A stretch of 64,000 nucleotides of DNA from NCBI RefSeq assembly GCF_040939455.1, contig NC_134117.1, positions 24,669,501-24,733,500 of the forward strand. The letters run 5' to 3'. Below the pieces are notes generated by a model that did no database searches, was not told where the DNA came from, and saw only the letters and a program-made list of their open reading frames with translations. The stretch's first letter is position 1. Each line of letters begins with the position of its first letter. This document shows, one piece after another, positions 48,601-64,000 of the stretch. The stretch is from Microcebus murinus. Lineage: Eukaryota; Chordata; Mammalia; Primates; Cheirogaleidae. The position numbers and the translations under genes were made by a program.

Positions 48601-50091
48601 GGTAATACTGGGCGGTAAGAGGTCGTGATGAGGAACAGGAATGAGGATAGTTGCATGGCATGGGTGTGTGCGAGGGGTGTCTGGCTGTTCCCCGAAGGCT
48701 AGGGGGAACTCACACTCGGCCACTTGAGCGAAAGGGGGCGGTGAGATCCCTGCCCCAGGTGTGCGGGGAGGGCCCCAGGTCTGCCGAGCTCTCCAGGTGT
48801 TCTGATAGAAGCGACGCCTGGTGGGCGTGTAAATGGACGGTCAGTCCGTGGCTACACGTGACGGGGTGGGGTGGGGGTTGGTGACTCCCCCCCCCCAAAC
48901 ACTCAAGCATAGTCACACTGTTCTCTCCCAGGCTGTGAGCTCTCCGGGCATACCCGCTCTTTCACCTTCAAAGTAGAGGAAGAGGACGATGCGGAGCACG
49001 TGCTGGCATTGACCATGGTGAGGGGTGGGGGAGAGGCCAACGATGAATAAATCTGGGCAGGCAATTAGTGGGCCTCTACCCAACCCCTTCCCCTTACTAG
49101 GAGTCAACTCATCTGCTTAGCTTCCGTATGGGTGGCTCCCCTGGCCCAGGTGATGCAGGGGCCTCTGAGGCTGGGCAAATTCTAGAGTAGATGCCTTCAC
49201 TAGTAGTGTCAACCCTTGCTTGAGGAGACCCTTAGGCCCTGTGTACGCTTTCCAGCTCTGTCTCACCGAGGGGGCCAAAGACGAGTGTAATGTGGTAGAA
49301 GTTGTGGCCCGGAACCATGACCAGCAAGAGATTGCAGTTCCTGTGGCTAACCTCAAGTTGTCCTGCCAGCCCATGGTGAGTTCCCTAACCTTGGTGGTGG
49401 TGATGAGGGGATTGAGGACTTCAGTACTCATCATAGCTGGGGTGGGATATGAATGGGCCAGGCCTTCATCCTTGTCTTCCTCCCAGCTCAGTTTGGATGA
49501 CTTCCAGCTCCAACCACCTGTGACCTTCCGCCTAAAGTCGGGCTCTGGCCCTGTAAGGATCACTGGGCGCCACCAGATTGGTGAGAGGAGGGGAGGGCCC
49601 TCTCCTTTGCCTCCAGTGGACTCTCCGATCAGGCCTCCCCGGTACTGCACACTCCGGCCCCATCCCAGCCTCATCTCCCAGCACAGCCCCATACAGGCCT
49701 GCATGCCCTTCCAGGCTGTGCCCTGTGCATGACATGGTCTCTACTTTCTGTCCTACTGAAACCTACCTCCTTCATGGAACCTGTCCCAGCCTTTCCAGCT
49801 CCAGTGATGTGGACTCCTTTAGCTGTTTGTCACCTAGTTTAGTGCCTAAGGTTCTCACCTATACCATAATCTCTGGGAGGTCAGAGTCCCTGCAAGACTA
49901 GCACCACAGTAAGTGTAGCATGAAAGGGGCCTGCCTTTAACCTTTCCCTCCCTCTACTGCTCGTGTGTCCACCAGTTACTATAAGCAATGATGTTTCTGA
50001 GGAAGAGGAGAGTGAGGAAGAGGAGAGTGAAGAGGAGGAAGCTGAGTTGTGTCCCATCCTTCCTGCCAAAAAGCAGGGGGGCAGGCCCTAG
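48459..50091 (+). CDS. NPM3: NPM3, nucleophosmin/nucleoplasmin family member 3
   Basis: Nuclear/nucleolar histone chaperone of the nucleoplasmin family, implicated in ribosome biogenesis and chromatin remodelling. Exons 48459-48576, 48932-49017, 49256-49375, 49487-49580, 49976-50091 join in frame to 177 codons plus stop, against 178 residues for human by memory. Residues about 35-145 form the nucleoplasmin core beta fold (FFFGCELSGHTRSFTFKVEE, KDECNVVEVVARNHDQQEIA, VTFRLKSGSGPVRITGRHQI). An acidic Glu/Ser tract follows, ending in ILPAKKQGGRP. Start context agcATGG is strong. All introns are GT-AG. The gene is intact, with introns, so it is not a retrocopy. The transcript continues through an untranslated exon from 50193. 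Confidence 0.96.
48577..48931. other. NPM3: NPM3 intron 1
   Basis: GC-rich, 355 bases, no repeat recognised; a short C run lies near 48888. Confidence 0.5.
48932..49017 (+). CDS. NPM3: NPM3 exon 2
   Basis: Encodes GCELSGHTRSFTFKVEEEDD-AEHVLALTM. Acceptor tcccag, donor gtgagg. Confidence 0.95.
49256..49375 (+). CDS. NPM3: NPM3 exon 3
   Basis: Encodes LCLTEGAKDECNVVEVVARN to LKLSCQPM. Acceptor ttccag, donor gtgagt. Confidence 0.95.
49487..49580 (+). CDS. NPM3: NPM3 exon 4
   Basis: Encodes LSLDDFQLQPPVTFRLKSGS to GRHQI. Acceptor tcccag, donor gtgaga. Confidence 0.95.
49581..49975. other. NPM3: NPM3 intron 4
   Basis: 395 bases, no repeat or other element recognised. Confidence 0.5.
49976..50091 (+). 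CDS. NPM3: NPM3 exon 5, acidic tail and stop
   Basis: Encodes TISNDVSEEEESEEEESEEE, then EAELCPILPAKKQGGRP with TAG at 50089-50091. The exon ends at 50100 before gtgagt. Confidence 0.94.
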
Positions 50092-50192
50092 CCCTCCTTG
50101 GTGAGTAGGGAGCGAAGGGTGCCAGAAGACTCTGGGAGGGGGCAGGAGGAGCAGGTGAAGGTTAGATGTTGACCCCTATTTGCTCTTCCTAG

Positions 50193-50548
50193 GTCAGCCA
50201 GCTGCCTATGTGCACCATGTTCCCGGACAAGTTTCAAGAATTGTAAATGTTTCCTCTTCATTGAAGAGGAGAGTTTGGGGTGAGGGTTTGGTTCAAGGGA
50301 CTTTGGGCCTGAGCTAGGAAAGGGGCCTGTTCTTCATAAGGCCCTGGTATTCTGGTCTTGTACCATGCCTGGGGCTTCCCTTTTCAATAGGAGTGGGAAG
50401 AACTCTGAACTTGTATCCTAAGCAACCCTCCCTCTCCACCTGCCTATGAGGATTGGAGGTTAGTTTCTGGAGCTCAGAGCTACACATTTTTAATACTTTT
50501 TACATTTTTGGATAAAGGTTGAAATAAAGTTCTGTGGGGTTTTTGCAA
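50193..50548 (+). other. NPM3: NPM3 untranslated terminal exon
   Basis: Acceptor tcctag at 50192 after a short GT-AG intron (50101-50192) beyond the stop; ends shortly after AATAAA at 50523-50528. The stop lies only 9 bases before the last exon junction, so nonsense-mediated decay is not expected. Confidence 0.75.
50523..50528 (+). terminator. NPM3: NPM3 polyadenylation signal
   Basis: AATAAA followed by tctgtggggtttttg, a good downstream element. Confidence 0.8.
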
Positions 50549-50595
50549 CTCATTTGTGTGGTTTCTTCCCATGCTGGGTGACATTTCCCTGGGGA

Positions 50596-50610
50596 CCACC
50601 AGGTGGCACT
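50596..50610 (+). promoter_or_regulatory. CTCF motif match (forward)
   Basis: CCACCAGGTGGCACT fits the CTCF core consensus CCASYAGRKGGCRSY at every position. It lies about 70 bases after the NPM3 polyadenylation signal. Occupancy is not known. Confidence 0.6.
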
Positions 50611-51803
50611 GTGGCAGCACTGAGGGTGGCCCTGGGCCTCGGGGAGGGTGGAGGGATGTGGGAGCCTACTATTCCCAGGTGCCTGGGCCAGGACCAAGCC
50701 TGGGCCCCAACTGCCTTGCTGAAAGGGGACCTCCCAATACTCAGCTGTTCCCAGTCGCTGCAGGTGGGGGAGGGCCATTGCAGGAGGTTATCAGAGTCCA
50801 AACAAGGGGCCCAGGCCTCTGTCAGCACTCAGGCTGATGGGCAGGGGGCAGATAAGCGGGCTTAAGCAGCCTGAGGAATGTGCATCCCTAGCCCCATGAG
50901 GGGGCTGAGGCCCAGAGAGGACCTGAAAGGGGTGGGGCAGGGACCAGTCTTTGCTTCTCCTTTGAGTCTTGTAGGCAGTCTCTGAGTAGGGCTGGGCCCT
51001 TAGAAACCTGATTCCAGGGGCCAGATGGAGGGGACTGGCCAGATTGGGTGACAGGGAAACCAGAATCCGGGTGGCCTGGCATATGGGGGCAGGAAGGGGC
51101 CCCTGGGAATTGGCCTCTTGAACTAAGAGGAGTTCCTGCCCCCTAGCACACCGCCTGGTCTGGGGTATCTGGTGCCTGGTATCAGTTGGTTCTGGGCCTT
51201 GGCTGCTACTGTGCCAGGAAGAAGAAGGGATGTACTTGGTGTGAGGATAAGTGTGTGTGACTAGCTCTGGGGTCAGCAGTTCAGCAGCTGTGTTGGGGGG
51301 GGCGGTTGTCAATGCCCTACAAACAAACAGACAAACAAAACATTACCTCCCCAGACAGCCTGGGGCCAGACAGGCTGAGGATGGACAGAGAACAGGGCCT
51401 GGTGGAGGTCAGGCCAGTTCTAGAACCAACCTCTGGGCAAGTGAGTGGACATGGGGGAGGGGGCCCAAGATAACCCCAAGGGGCTGGTATTGGGGTAGGT
51501 GAGGTAACCTTTGAACAGAGTCCCCATAATACGGAAAAGCACTCTCCTCAACACACATCCCTAGAGAAGGATCTCCCCCCAACCCTGTGGTGAGGAAATA
51601 GGGGGTACAGTTTTCAACCTCCCTTAGTCCTTAACTTGAGGACGAAAGGAGGCGACCCCTCTACGTGTTAGTGTGATCAGGGTCACAGGAGCTTTTCTCC
51701 GCGCCAGGAGGGCTTTCCTGAAATGTTTCCGCTGGGGAGCCAAGGCGAAGGGGGCAGCCTGGCTGGGAAACAGTGTCGTGCCAGGAGAGGGGAAGGTGGC
51801 GCT

Positions 51804-51818
51804 GGCGCCCTCTAGTGG
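51804..51818 (-). promoter_or_regulatory. CTCF motif match (reverse)
   Basis: On the minus strand CCACTAGAGGGCGCC fits CCASYAGRKGGCRS fully. It lies in a CpG-rich unique stretch 1.2 kb from the forward match and faces it. Confidence 0.65.
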
Positions 51819-52919
51819 GCGAGGTTGTGGCCGGACCTCTCCACAAGCCACCTCTAAAGGCTCGGCGAGTGCCGTAGTGCAAGAAGGGACCTACAAGTGC
51901 CTAGAGTGGTCTAGGCGGCCGAATCTGGCGAAAGGCGAGGCAATATGTCATTAGACTTGCATGCATGTATGTGTGCATTCATTCATTTGAAGGGCTTGTG
52001 ATAGAGTAGGGGAGTCGGGCTGCGGTATTCACTACTCCTTACCTTTCCTCACCTCGGCTCCCGCCTCCGAAGTCCTCAGCACGTGCTTGGTTGGAGGCGC
52101 GAGTCTGGCTGAGTGCAGCGCCTTCGTCTCTCAGAAGCCTCCCGAGCTGTCCATCTACCCACTGCGCATGGCTCCACCCCAATATTCACCCCCCCACCCC
52201 CGACGCCACAGATTGCTCTTTGTATTCCTCCCCTGCCTTGCTGGTCAGTCTCCTGGCGGGCGTGGGCCGGCGCCCGGCACACTCCTGCCCGCAGTGGTGG
52301 CCTAATCCACATCGACTCTGAGTCAGAGTTTCCCAGCCCAATAGGGCGCCCCGAAGACCGAGCTGGGAATTGTTTTTTTCTCCCTCCCTGCTCCTGCTTC
52401 TCCGCGATTCACTTTTCTGCCCTCTTAGCACACAGTAGGAGCGCTGCCAATTCACTCTGTCCTCGGAGTGCTAGGGGATGAAGGCGTACGCTGGGGTTTG
52501 CAGACTGCTGGAGGAGGGGCAGGCTCGTATTTGGGGGGCAAAGTGAGACAGCTCCCAGAGGAGGTCCGAAGTGCATAACGCAGTGTCGCCGATCGGCGTT
52601 TGAACGGTCCGGGAGAGCCCGCGGCGCTTTGAGTGGCAGGCGCGGGAGCACGCGTAGGAGCGAGCTGCAGTCCCAGCGGCCAGCGCTGCTGGTGTGGATT
52701 TGAGGGGCCTAGGGCGCGCCGGGGGCCAGGGGTGCGTTTGGGAAGAGGCTGAAGGTGTGTGTTTGGGTGCCGGCGAGGGCGTGTCTGCGGAGAGGGGCCG
52801 TTTGTGTTGGCGAGGAGTGTGTGTTTGTGTTTGCAGGAGACGGAGTGTGTGTGTGTGCGTGTGTGTTTGTTTGCCGAGTGTGGGGGCGGCCGGGGAAGGT
52901 GGCCGAGCTGTCACTCAGC

Positions 52920-53115
52920 GATCAGGTTGACAGGCGCTCCCTCATCTGGGCCCAGGAGCTCTGATTGCAGATTCGAGGAAACAAAATAGCAATTGTAATT
53001 ACGGGGCTTTGATAAGATAAAGGAGCGAGGGAGCTGGCCGGGAGGCGGGCGAGCGAGCGAGGGAGGGAGCGGCCTGCGGGGGCCCGGCGGAACATTTGCA
53101 TCTGTCAGTCACGGG
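52920..53115. promoter_or_regulatory. Candidate FGF8 upstream enhancer
   Basis: Dense cluster in unique DNA: homeodomain-type TAATTA (52996-53001), TCF/LEF-type CTTTGAT (53007-53013), overlapping GATA-type gataagataa (53011-53020), octamer ATTTGCAT (53094-53101). About 2.8 kb upstream of the FGF8 ATG. Function is inference. Confidence 0.45.
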
Positions 53116-55049
53116 GGGCGTGCCTGGGCAGAACCAGGTGCCTGCTGCGTGGGTGTCCCCATCTGCCCCTCTCCCCTAGACATACGGATTTTGGGAGAAA
53201 TGGGAGAATCTCAACGAACTGAGTGAGGGTCCAGTTCGTGGGAGGGTCTCCGAATGTAAAGGAATTCTGGTCTCGCAGACGCCCCGTGGCGGAGGTTGCG
53301 GTGGGACTAACACTCTGACCTCGGACCCTTTAGGCCCTAGATGCCCATCTCCTCTGCGGGAGAGGGAGGGGGGTGGGTGAGACCGTTGCAGTTCAGCCCA
53401 GGGCCCTCAGAAACTTACAGGGCTCTACAACCAGAGTTTAATGCTGGTCTGAGCCAGGTGCTCTGTCCACTAGCCCCAGGGAGGGGAAGGTGTCCACACT
53501 GGCTCTGGTTGTGACTCTGGGACCATGTACACACTTTGGACGGGCTGGCCAACCTGACCCCTCCTGCCCTTGCTCCTCTCATGAGACTTATTTTCAGAGG
53601 GCTGGGCCCATGGTGGGGAGATGTCCCATCCCTTTCAGGAAGCATCAGTCCCCTGCTTCCCATTCTCTCCATTCATTCATTCATTTATTAATAACACAAA
53701 GATTTTCATTTTCGAGGATCTACATGTACAGGGTGTGAGGTTAAGATGGTGAGCAAACAGACGTCCCCCTTACCAGCTTGGAGCAGGGCAGAGAGGGAGG
53801 CAGAAACTCAACAAATTGTGACTCAAGCCTTAAACAGCAGAGTGAAGGACTGGCCTGGGCTGTGGCCACTGGAGCCCACCTGACCTACCCCGCCCCAGTG
53901 GGGTTGAGGGAGACAGTGCCTGCCAAACCTGTAGCAGATACTAGTGCTGATAAGTGGCAGTGCTTCCGACTAGTATCTGTTGGGAGGCCGGTGAAGGCAA
54001 GTCTCCTTGGGGAAGTTGCTCATGGGCTGACTGATATCTAAATGCTCAGCCAATTTCCCCATTATTCATTAATTCAACAAACACTAACTGCAGAACAACT
54101 CTGCTGAGCTGCGATTCTGAGCTAGAGAGACATGGTCCTTGCCTCCAGGTCTGTGTGTGGGCAAAAACCTCCTGAACAGACTCTTGGAGGGGAGTAGCAG
54201 GTGGGCTCAATAAGTCTGCTTCTTTGAGGAGGAATGAGATTTTGGGACAAGTCTTCTGTCTTCCCTTCTAAACAATCCTTGGTGTTTGAACTTGTGGCTG
54301 GGATTTGGGAAAGGCACAAAACCCTCGAGGTAGGCAGAACCTGGCTGTGCTGCTGGACAGGGGCCTGCCTGCTCCCTCTGGCCTAATGGCTCCGTGGGAC
54401 CACCCCAAGCCCTCCAGTCCAACCACCAGGGGTACGGAGGGCCCGTGGGGATGAGGAAGTGGTGAGTGAAGCCAGCAGCTGGGTAGGGCATCTGTGGCTC
54501 TACCTGTTCCTCACAAGTACCTGTCCCAGGGCACTCTGCCCACAGTCTGCTCCCACAGAAGCAGTGTGGTGGCTCAGGGTTTCTAGAAACCTCAGGAGGA
54601 AGCAATGAGGTGAGGAGCTGGGAAAGGCTTAGACAAGTGCCTATCTCCTCCTCCTGCCCCTTGACCCAAGGCACCAGTAGGTGTGTAAATACCTGTGAAA
54701 TGAAAAAATAATGGGACTCTGAGGGGGAAAGGGCTGGGTGGTCTGGATCTAAGTTCCTTCCCTCAGGAAAAGCTGCTGAGAATAGTTATTTTTGCTCCTG
54801 CTGCCTGCTGGGTTTTGGGGGTAGGGGAGTGGCTGTGGGACCTGCCAGGAACCTCTGGGCTCCCTCTTCTACATAGGTGGCTCATGGTTCCTCTCAAGCT
54901 TCAGGCTAGTGGCTGGGGACAGGGACGCGGGTGATAGTGATAATGGAAGTTGGGGCTGAGGGAGGCATTTCTCGCTCCCAGGGCCTCCTTGGAGACTGAG
55001 CGAGACAGGAGAGACCACTAGCAGGGCGGGGTGTTCAGCCGGGTCCGGT

Positions 55050-55847
55050 GGCATAGGCGCGCACTGCGCACAGCTGTTCTTTCCACGGGTATCGTCGGCC
55101 GCTTCCGAGGGGCAGGCTGAGCCCTAGCACACAGTAGGTGGCTCAGAGACAGGCCGCGTAGCCGGACGCAGCAGCGGACGGGGCCGGTGGTGCGAGACCC
55201 AGCCCCATCAGACTCGGGCGCACTGGGCGGTCCACGAAGCCCCCGCTCAGGGTCTCAGGGTCCCGCACAGCAGCTGTCCGAGGCGCCCCATCCCCGCGCG
55301 TCCGGGCCCCAAGAGCGCCCGAGCGGACAGGCCAGGGATAGGGGGAGGCGCCCACACCGGCCGCCCCCGCCCCTCCTGCGGGTCCCAGACCCCTCCCCTA
55401 GCCCAGACCCCCAATCCTAGACCCGTCGGCCGCCCCGCCCCGGTCCGCCCCGCCCCCGCCCCGGGCTGCGTTCGGGCCCCAGCTCCCAGCCGGGGGCTGC
55501 GGGCTCCGGCCGCCCGCCCCGCACTCCCCCCTCGCGCCCGGTGCGGCGCCCCCCGCCCCCACCCCTCCCCCTCCCTTCCCACCTACCCACCCACCCAGCG
55601 GCCCGTTACCCTCCCGCCTGCTCCGGCTCCTGAGCAGCCAGCGGCCACCGGCTCCCGCAGCGGCGCAGAGCGACTCAGCGCCGCGCGGCAAGCACGACAT
55701 TCCACGGGACCCGCGGAGCCGCGTCGGGACCGCCGCTGGGCTCCCGCACCCGAACCTCCCTCCGCCTCCCCCCAGCTCGTCCCTCTGCTGCCGCCCGCGG
55801 GACGGCGTGATCCCGCTGGGGCTCTCGGTGCTCCCGGGCCGCGCGCC
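55050..55847 (+). promoter_or_regulatory. FGF8: FGF8 CpG island, promoter and 5' UTR
   Basis: Very GC- and CpG-rich from about 55050 to 56060, with many GC-box-like ccgcccc blocks (for example 55430-55470) and no clear TATA box. The start site cannot be fixed by eye. The island carries on into exon 1A and 1B. Confidence 0.7.
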
Positions 55848-61530
<5,683 letters not shown>

Positions 61531-62010
61531 GCGCCCGCAGCCCCTCCGCACAGGCCAGACGCGAGCCCCGCATCTCGCGGGGGCAGCAGAAGAGAAACTC
61601 AAGCCAGATGAGATCTGCGCTGCTGCAGGCTGGGGAGGTGCTGGGGAGACCGGGGTTCCAGTTGTTGATATTGTTTGTTGTTGGGTTTTTTGCAGTTTTG
61701 TTTTTTTTTTTTAAACAAAAGAGAGGCTCTATTTTTGTATTCCACTTGGCTTTGGTGTCTGTCTTCTTAATTCTCAGGAAGGGCCATGAATGGCCTAGAC
61801 TGGGGTTTAGTGGGGGCTCCATTGGAGTGGGGGGCTTTCTAGCCAGGTGCCAGGGATACCACTGCACCCCCAGGTGGGGCTGGGAGGAAAGGACTGTGAC
61901 ACAGGCCAGTTCTTCTAGGGTTGGGTGTCAGTGGGAGGTGGTTGTGTACTAGTTGCTATTAAATGATTGAAATATTTATTTAACTTGCATATTAAAAGTG
62001 TGTGTTGGAG
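61531..62010 (+). other. FGF8: FGF8 3' untranslated region
   Basis: Includes a T run at 61702-61712 and two ATTAAA signals at 61958-61963 and 61991-61996, the second followed by a tgtgtgttgg stretch. The end is inferred. Confidence 0.7.
61991..61996 (+). terminator. FGF8: FGF8 polyadenylation signal (ATTAAA)
   Basis: The later of two ATTAAA hexamers, with GU-rich tgtgtgttgg directly downstream. Confidence 0.6.
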
Positions 62011-62995
62011 AGTGAGTCCTGCCCCTTTTCCACCTGCCCTGCCCCAGCTGGCGGCAGCTGGGAGATGCAGCAGATTGCACCAGCTCTGACTAGCTTCCCT
62101 CCAGCCTAAGAACCCATGCCTGTCAGTTGTCCCCATCACTGTCACTCAGAGGGGTTTTCCCAGGAGGATAGAAGCAGGGAAAAGGGCAAGAAGAGGCTCC
62201 TAGCTGGTCCTGGAGCGCTCAGACATGGCCCTCCTAGCTCTTCACAGGAGTCCTTGCTAACACTTCCTCAAGCCACCTCAGGGCCAGAAATGATGACCAT
62301 GCTAGGACCAGAGCTGTAATGATGGATTCAAGTCTTTTAAAAAGTGCCTTTCTCTGTGTGCCTAGGTCTATATGGGAGATGGGTTGGAGATCCCAGAACT
62401 GGTTCTTTCTGAGGAATCAGGCTCCAGAAAATGAAAGAAAAGAGCAGCTGCCAGGGTCCAAAATGGGGGTAATTGAAGGGGGACAGCCAAGGCTGATGTT
62501 GACAATTGTGACATGGAACAGTATTAACTTTGGGAGATCTGGTTAGAGAGCTATGGGCAGAAGGTGCTGAGCTCGAGTGCTGCGGAAGAGCCCAGAGAAC
62601 AAACTGCTGTCCAGGAAGAGGCTGCCGACCTCGCAGACTTGGCCTAGCGGAGAGGAGCTGGCGTAGGATGGGCCCGGAACACAGAGCTCAAGGCAGTCGT
62701 GGCCTGGGGGAGAAGCGCCAGGCCATCTCTCAGGGACTAGCCCATGGAAGAGGGCTGCTCTGGAACCAGGATGGCCGGGTCATGCCGCGGGAGTGCTGGA
62801 CAGGCCACAGTGTGTGCAGTGTGGGCGTGTTTGTGAGATTGGCATCGTACCACACCCGGGGAGAGCCCAAGCCCAGGGACGGGTCTCTTGAGCTCTGAGG
62901 AGCTCTGAACTGGCCTAGCCTTCATAACTGAGGCCTCCCATCTGGACTGCTTCCACTGCCTTCTTTGAGGGTGGCCCTGGGCTGGTCCCATAGGG

Positions 62996-63207
62996 TAGCG
63001 ATCCCCAACCTTTTTGGCACCAGTGACTGGTTTCATGGAAGACAATTTTTTCACAGACTAGGGAGGGGGGGATGATGAGTGATGGGGAGCGGCTGTAAAT
63101 ACAGATGAAGCTTCACTCCCTCACCTGCTGCTCACCTCCTGCTGTGCAGCCCACCTAACAGGCCACCAACTGGTATGGGTCCATGGCCCAGGGCTTGGGG
63201 ACCACAG
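62996..63207. mobile_element. hAT-type non-autonomous DNA transposon
   Basis: About 212 bp. The left end tagcgatccccaaccttttt and right end gcttggggaccacag are imperfect inverted repeats. A perfect 8-base duplication ccataggg lies at 62988-62995 and 63208-63215, the hAT hallmark. The internal gaagacaattttttcacaga fits a known mammalian hAT family whose name I will not guess. Confidence 0.8.
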
Positions 63208-63527
63208 CCATAGGGAACTAGGTCTCTGTTCTTTGGGACTTCACTTGGCATCTACTTTGGATGGGGGGCAGCTCCTAACCATGTGGCCTCCCAGAGTTGC
63301 AGGCCCAAGTCCTAGGCTCAGCCCATGCAGGTGGATCAGAAATTTCAGGGCTCAGTGGAAAGCCCTGGAATCACCCTACCTCTTGTGTCTGCTAGAGCAG
63401 GTGAGGGGCTCTGGACAGAGTGGGTTTCTCCTGGTGCGTAGACACTGGGGATGTGGGGAAGGGGGTCTAGACAGCTCTCTCCAGCTCCCCCAGCTCTTAG
63501 TGCCTCCTCCTCTGCTCCCCTCCCCCT

Positions 63528-63745
63528 TTAATTAATTCTGGGTGAGCAGCCTGGCTTTATTGTGCAAGGAGCTGGGGTCTCACTGTGGGAAAAGTCACAC
63601 CTTCTGAGCAGCTTCTGATGCCATGCAAATGAAGGGACCGTCCAGGAAACGCTTTTATCTGCACGGTCGCCTGTCCAGCCCCCAGCCCAGTAATTACCCA
63701 CATTTCATTTGTTTGAGAGCAATTCCTGGGGGAAGCCACAGGGTA
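63528..63745. promoter_or_regulatory. Candidate FGF8 downstream enhancer
   Basis: Unique block with taattaatt (63529-63537), octamer ATGCAAAT (63623-63630) and TAATTA (63691-63696) about 2 kb after the FGF8 stop. POU and homeodomain inputs would suit an FGF8 midbrain-hindbrain element. Function is inference. Confidence 0.45.
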
Positions 63746-64000
63746 GGAGGGAGTCTGGGGGTGGTGGTGGAATGTCAGGCTCTCCGCCTGTGATCCTGGG
63801 CCACAAAGTGAGGCCAGGCTGGGCCAAGGCTGGTCACTGACGAGGCCAAAGCTAATCCTCAAGCCCCCAGGCTGGGGAGGCCTGAGTCCCCAGGGAGTGG
63901 GGGTGGAATTGTGCCATGTGTGCATCTAGGGAGAAGAGGTGAGCTGTCCAGAGAGCCGGAGAGAGATGATTGGATCTGGGGAGAGGGGTAGGGTTGGACA

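Larger units (their letters stand above)
50549..55050. other. NPM3-FGF8 intergenic region
   Basis: No SINE in 4.5 kb. Contains two CTCF-type sites (50596, 51804), GC-rich patches at 51680-51950 and 52070-53150, a candidate enhancer at 52920-53115, and diverged L2/MIR-like traces near 53660-53780 and 54060-54150. No coding sequence recognised. Confidence 0.55.
62011..64000. other. FGF8 downstream flank
   Basis: No coding sequence recognised. Holds a hAT-type element (62996-63207) and a candidate enhancer (63528-63745). The rest is unannotated unique-looking DNA. Confidence 0.55.

Noticed and set aside
51400..51700. Possible retinoic-acid response element upstream of FGF8
   Set aside because: AGGTCA near 51406 and GGGTCA near 51680 are single half-sites; no convincing second half at DR2 or DR5 spacing.

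Overview
The window is nuclear DNA from a primate, most likely a strepsirrhine and probably a Malagasy lemur such as a mouse lemur (Microcebus or a relative). About thirty Alu-type SINEs are present. Many carry a middle segment typical of lemur Alu copies (a 'taaatagaaagaaattaattggccaa'-like block, written here only as a description). A 232-bp element with piggyBac-like ends lies at 23259-23490, and recent piggyBac activity is, as I recall, a feature of mouse lemurs. The species call is inference. The order KCNIP2 - OGA - NPM3 - FGF8, all on the + strand, matches human chromosome 10q24.32 read in reverse.

Layout. (1) 1-13055: KCNIP2. The window contains an alternative hydrophobic first exon (4903-5005), two symmetric cassette exons (8064-8159 and 9032-9085) and the seven constant EF-hand exons, with the stop at 11522 and the polyadenylation signal at 13033. 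The usual first exon was not found and is probably upstream of base 1. (2) 13060-17588: intergenic DNA with old MIR/L2 pieces and one young SINE, ending in the OGA CpG-island promoter. (3) 17589-46995: OGA (MGEA5). All 16 coding exons are present and intact, giving 916 codons plus stop. The introns are SINE-rich except for introns 10 and 11. (4) 48459-50548: NPM3, five coding exons and one untranslated 3' exon. (5) 50549-55847: a nearly repeat-free intergenic interval with two strong CTCF motif matches and a candidate enhancer, leading into the GC-rich FGF8 promoter. (6) 55848-62010: FGF8. Exons 1A, 1B, 1C and 1D (with tandem acceptors for the a and b forms), 2 and 3 are all present. (7) 62011-64000: FGF8 3' flank with a hAT element and another candidate enhancer.

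The four genes do not form a pathway. KCNIP2 encodes a calcium-binding Kv4 channel subunit, OGA removes O-GlcNAc from nuclear and cytoplasmic proteins, NPM3 is a nucleoplasmin-family chaperone, and FGF8 is a secreted developmental signal. The clearest regional pattern is that the NPM3-FGF8 interval is almost free of SINEs while KCNIP2 and OGA are full of them, as expected around a developmental regulator.

No unknown protein-coding system was found. The less ordinary items are the piggyBac-like element flanked by TTAG rather than TTAA, a tRNA-Ile(TAT)-like relic in the KCNIP2 3' UTR, an antisense 5S rRNA pseudogene in OGA intron 7, a GC-AG intron in KCNIP2, the convergent CTCF motif pair between NPM3 and FGF8, and several candidate non-coding enhancers around FGF8. 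All comparisons with human proteins are from memory.
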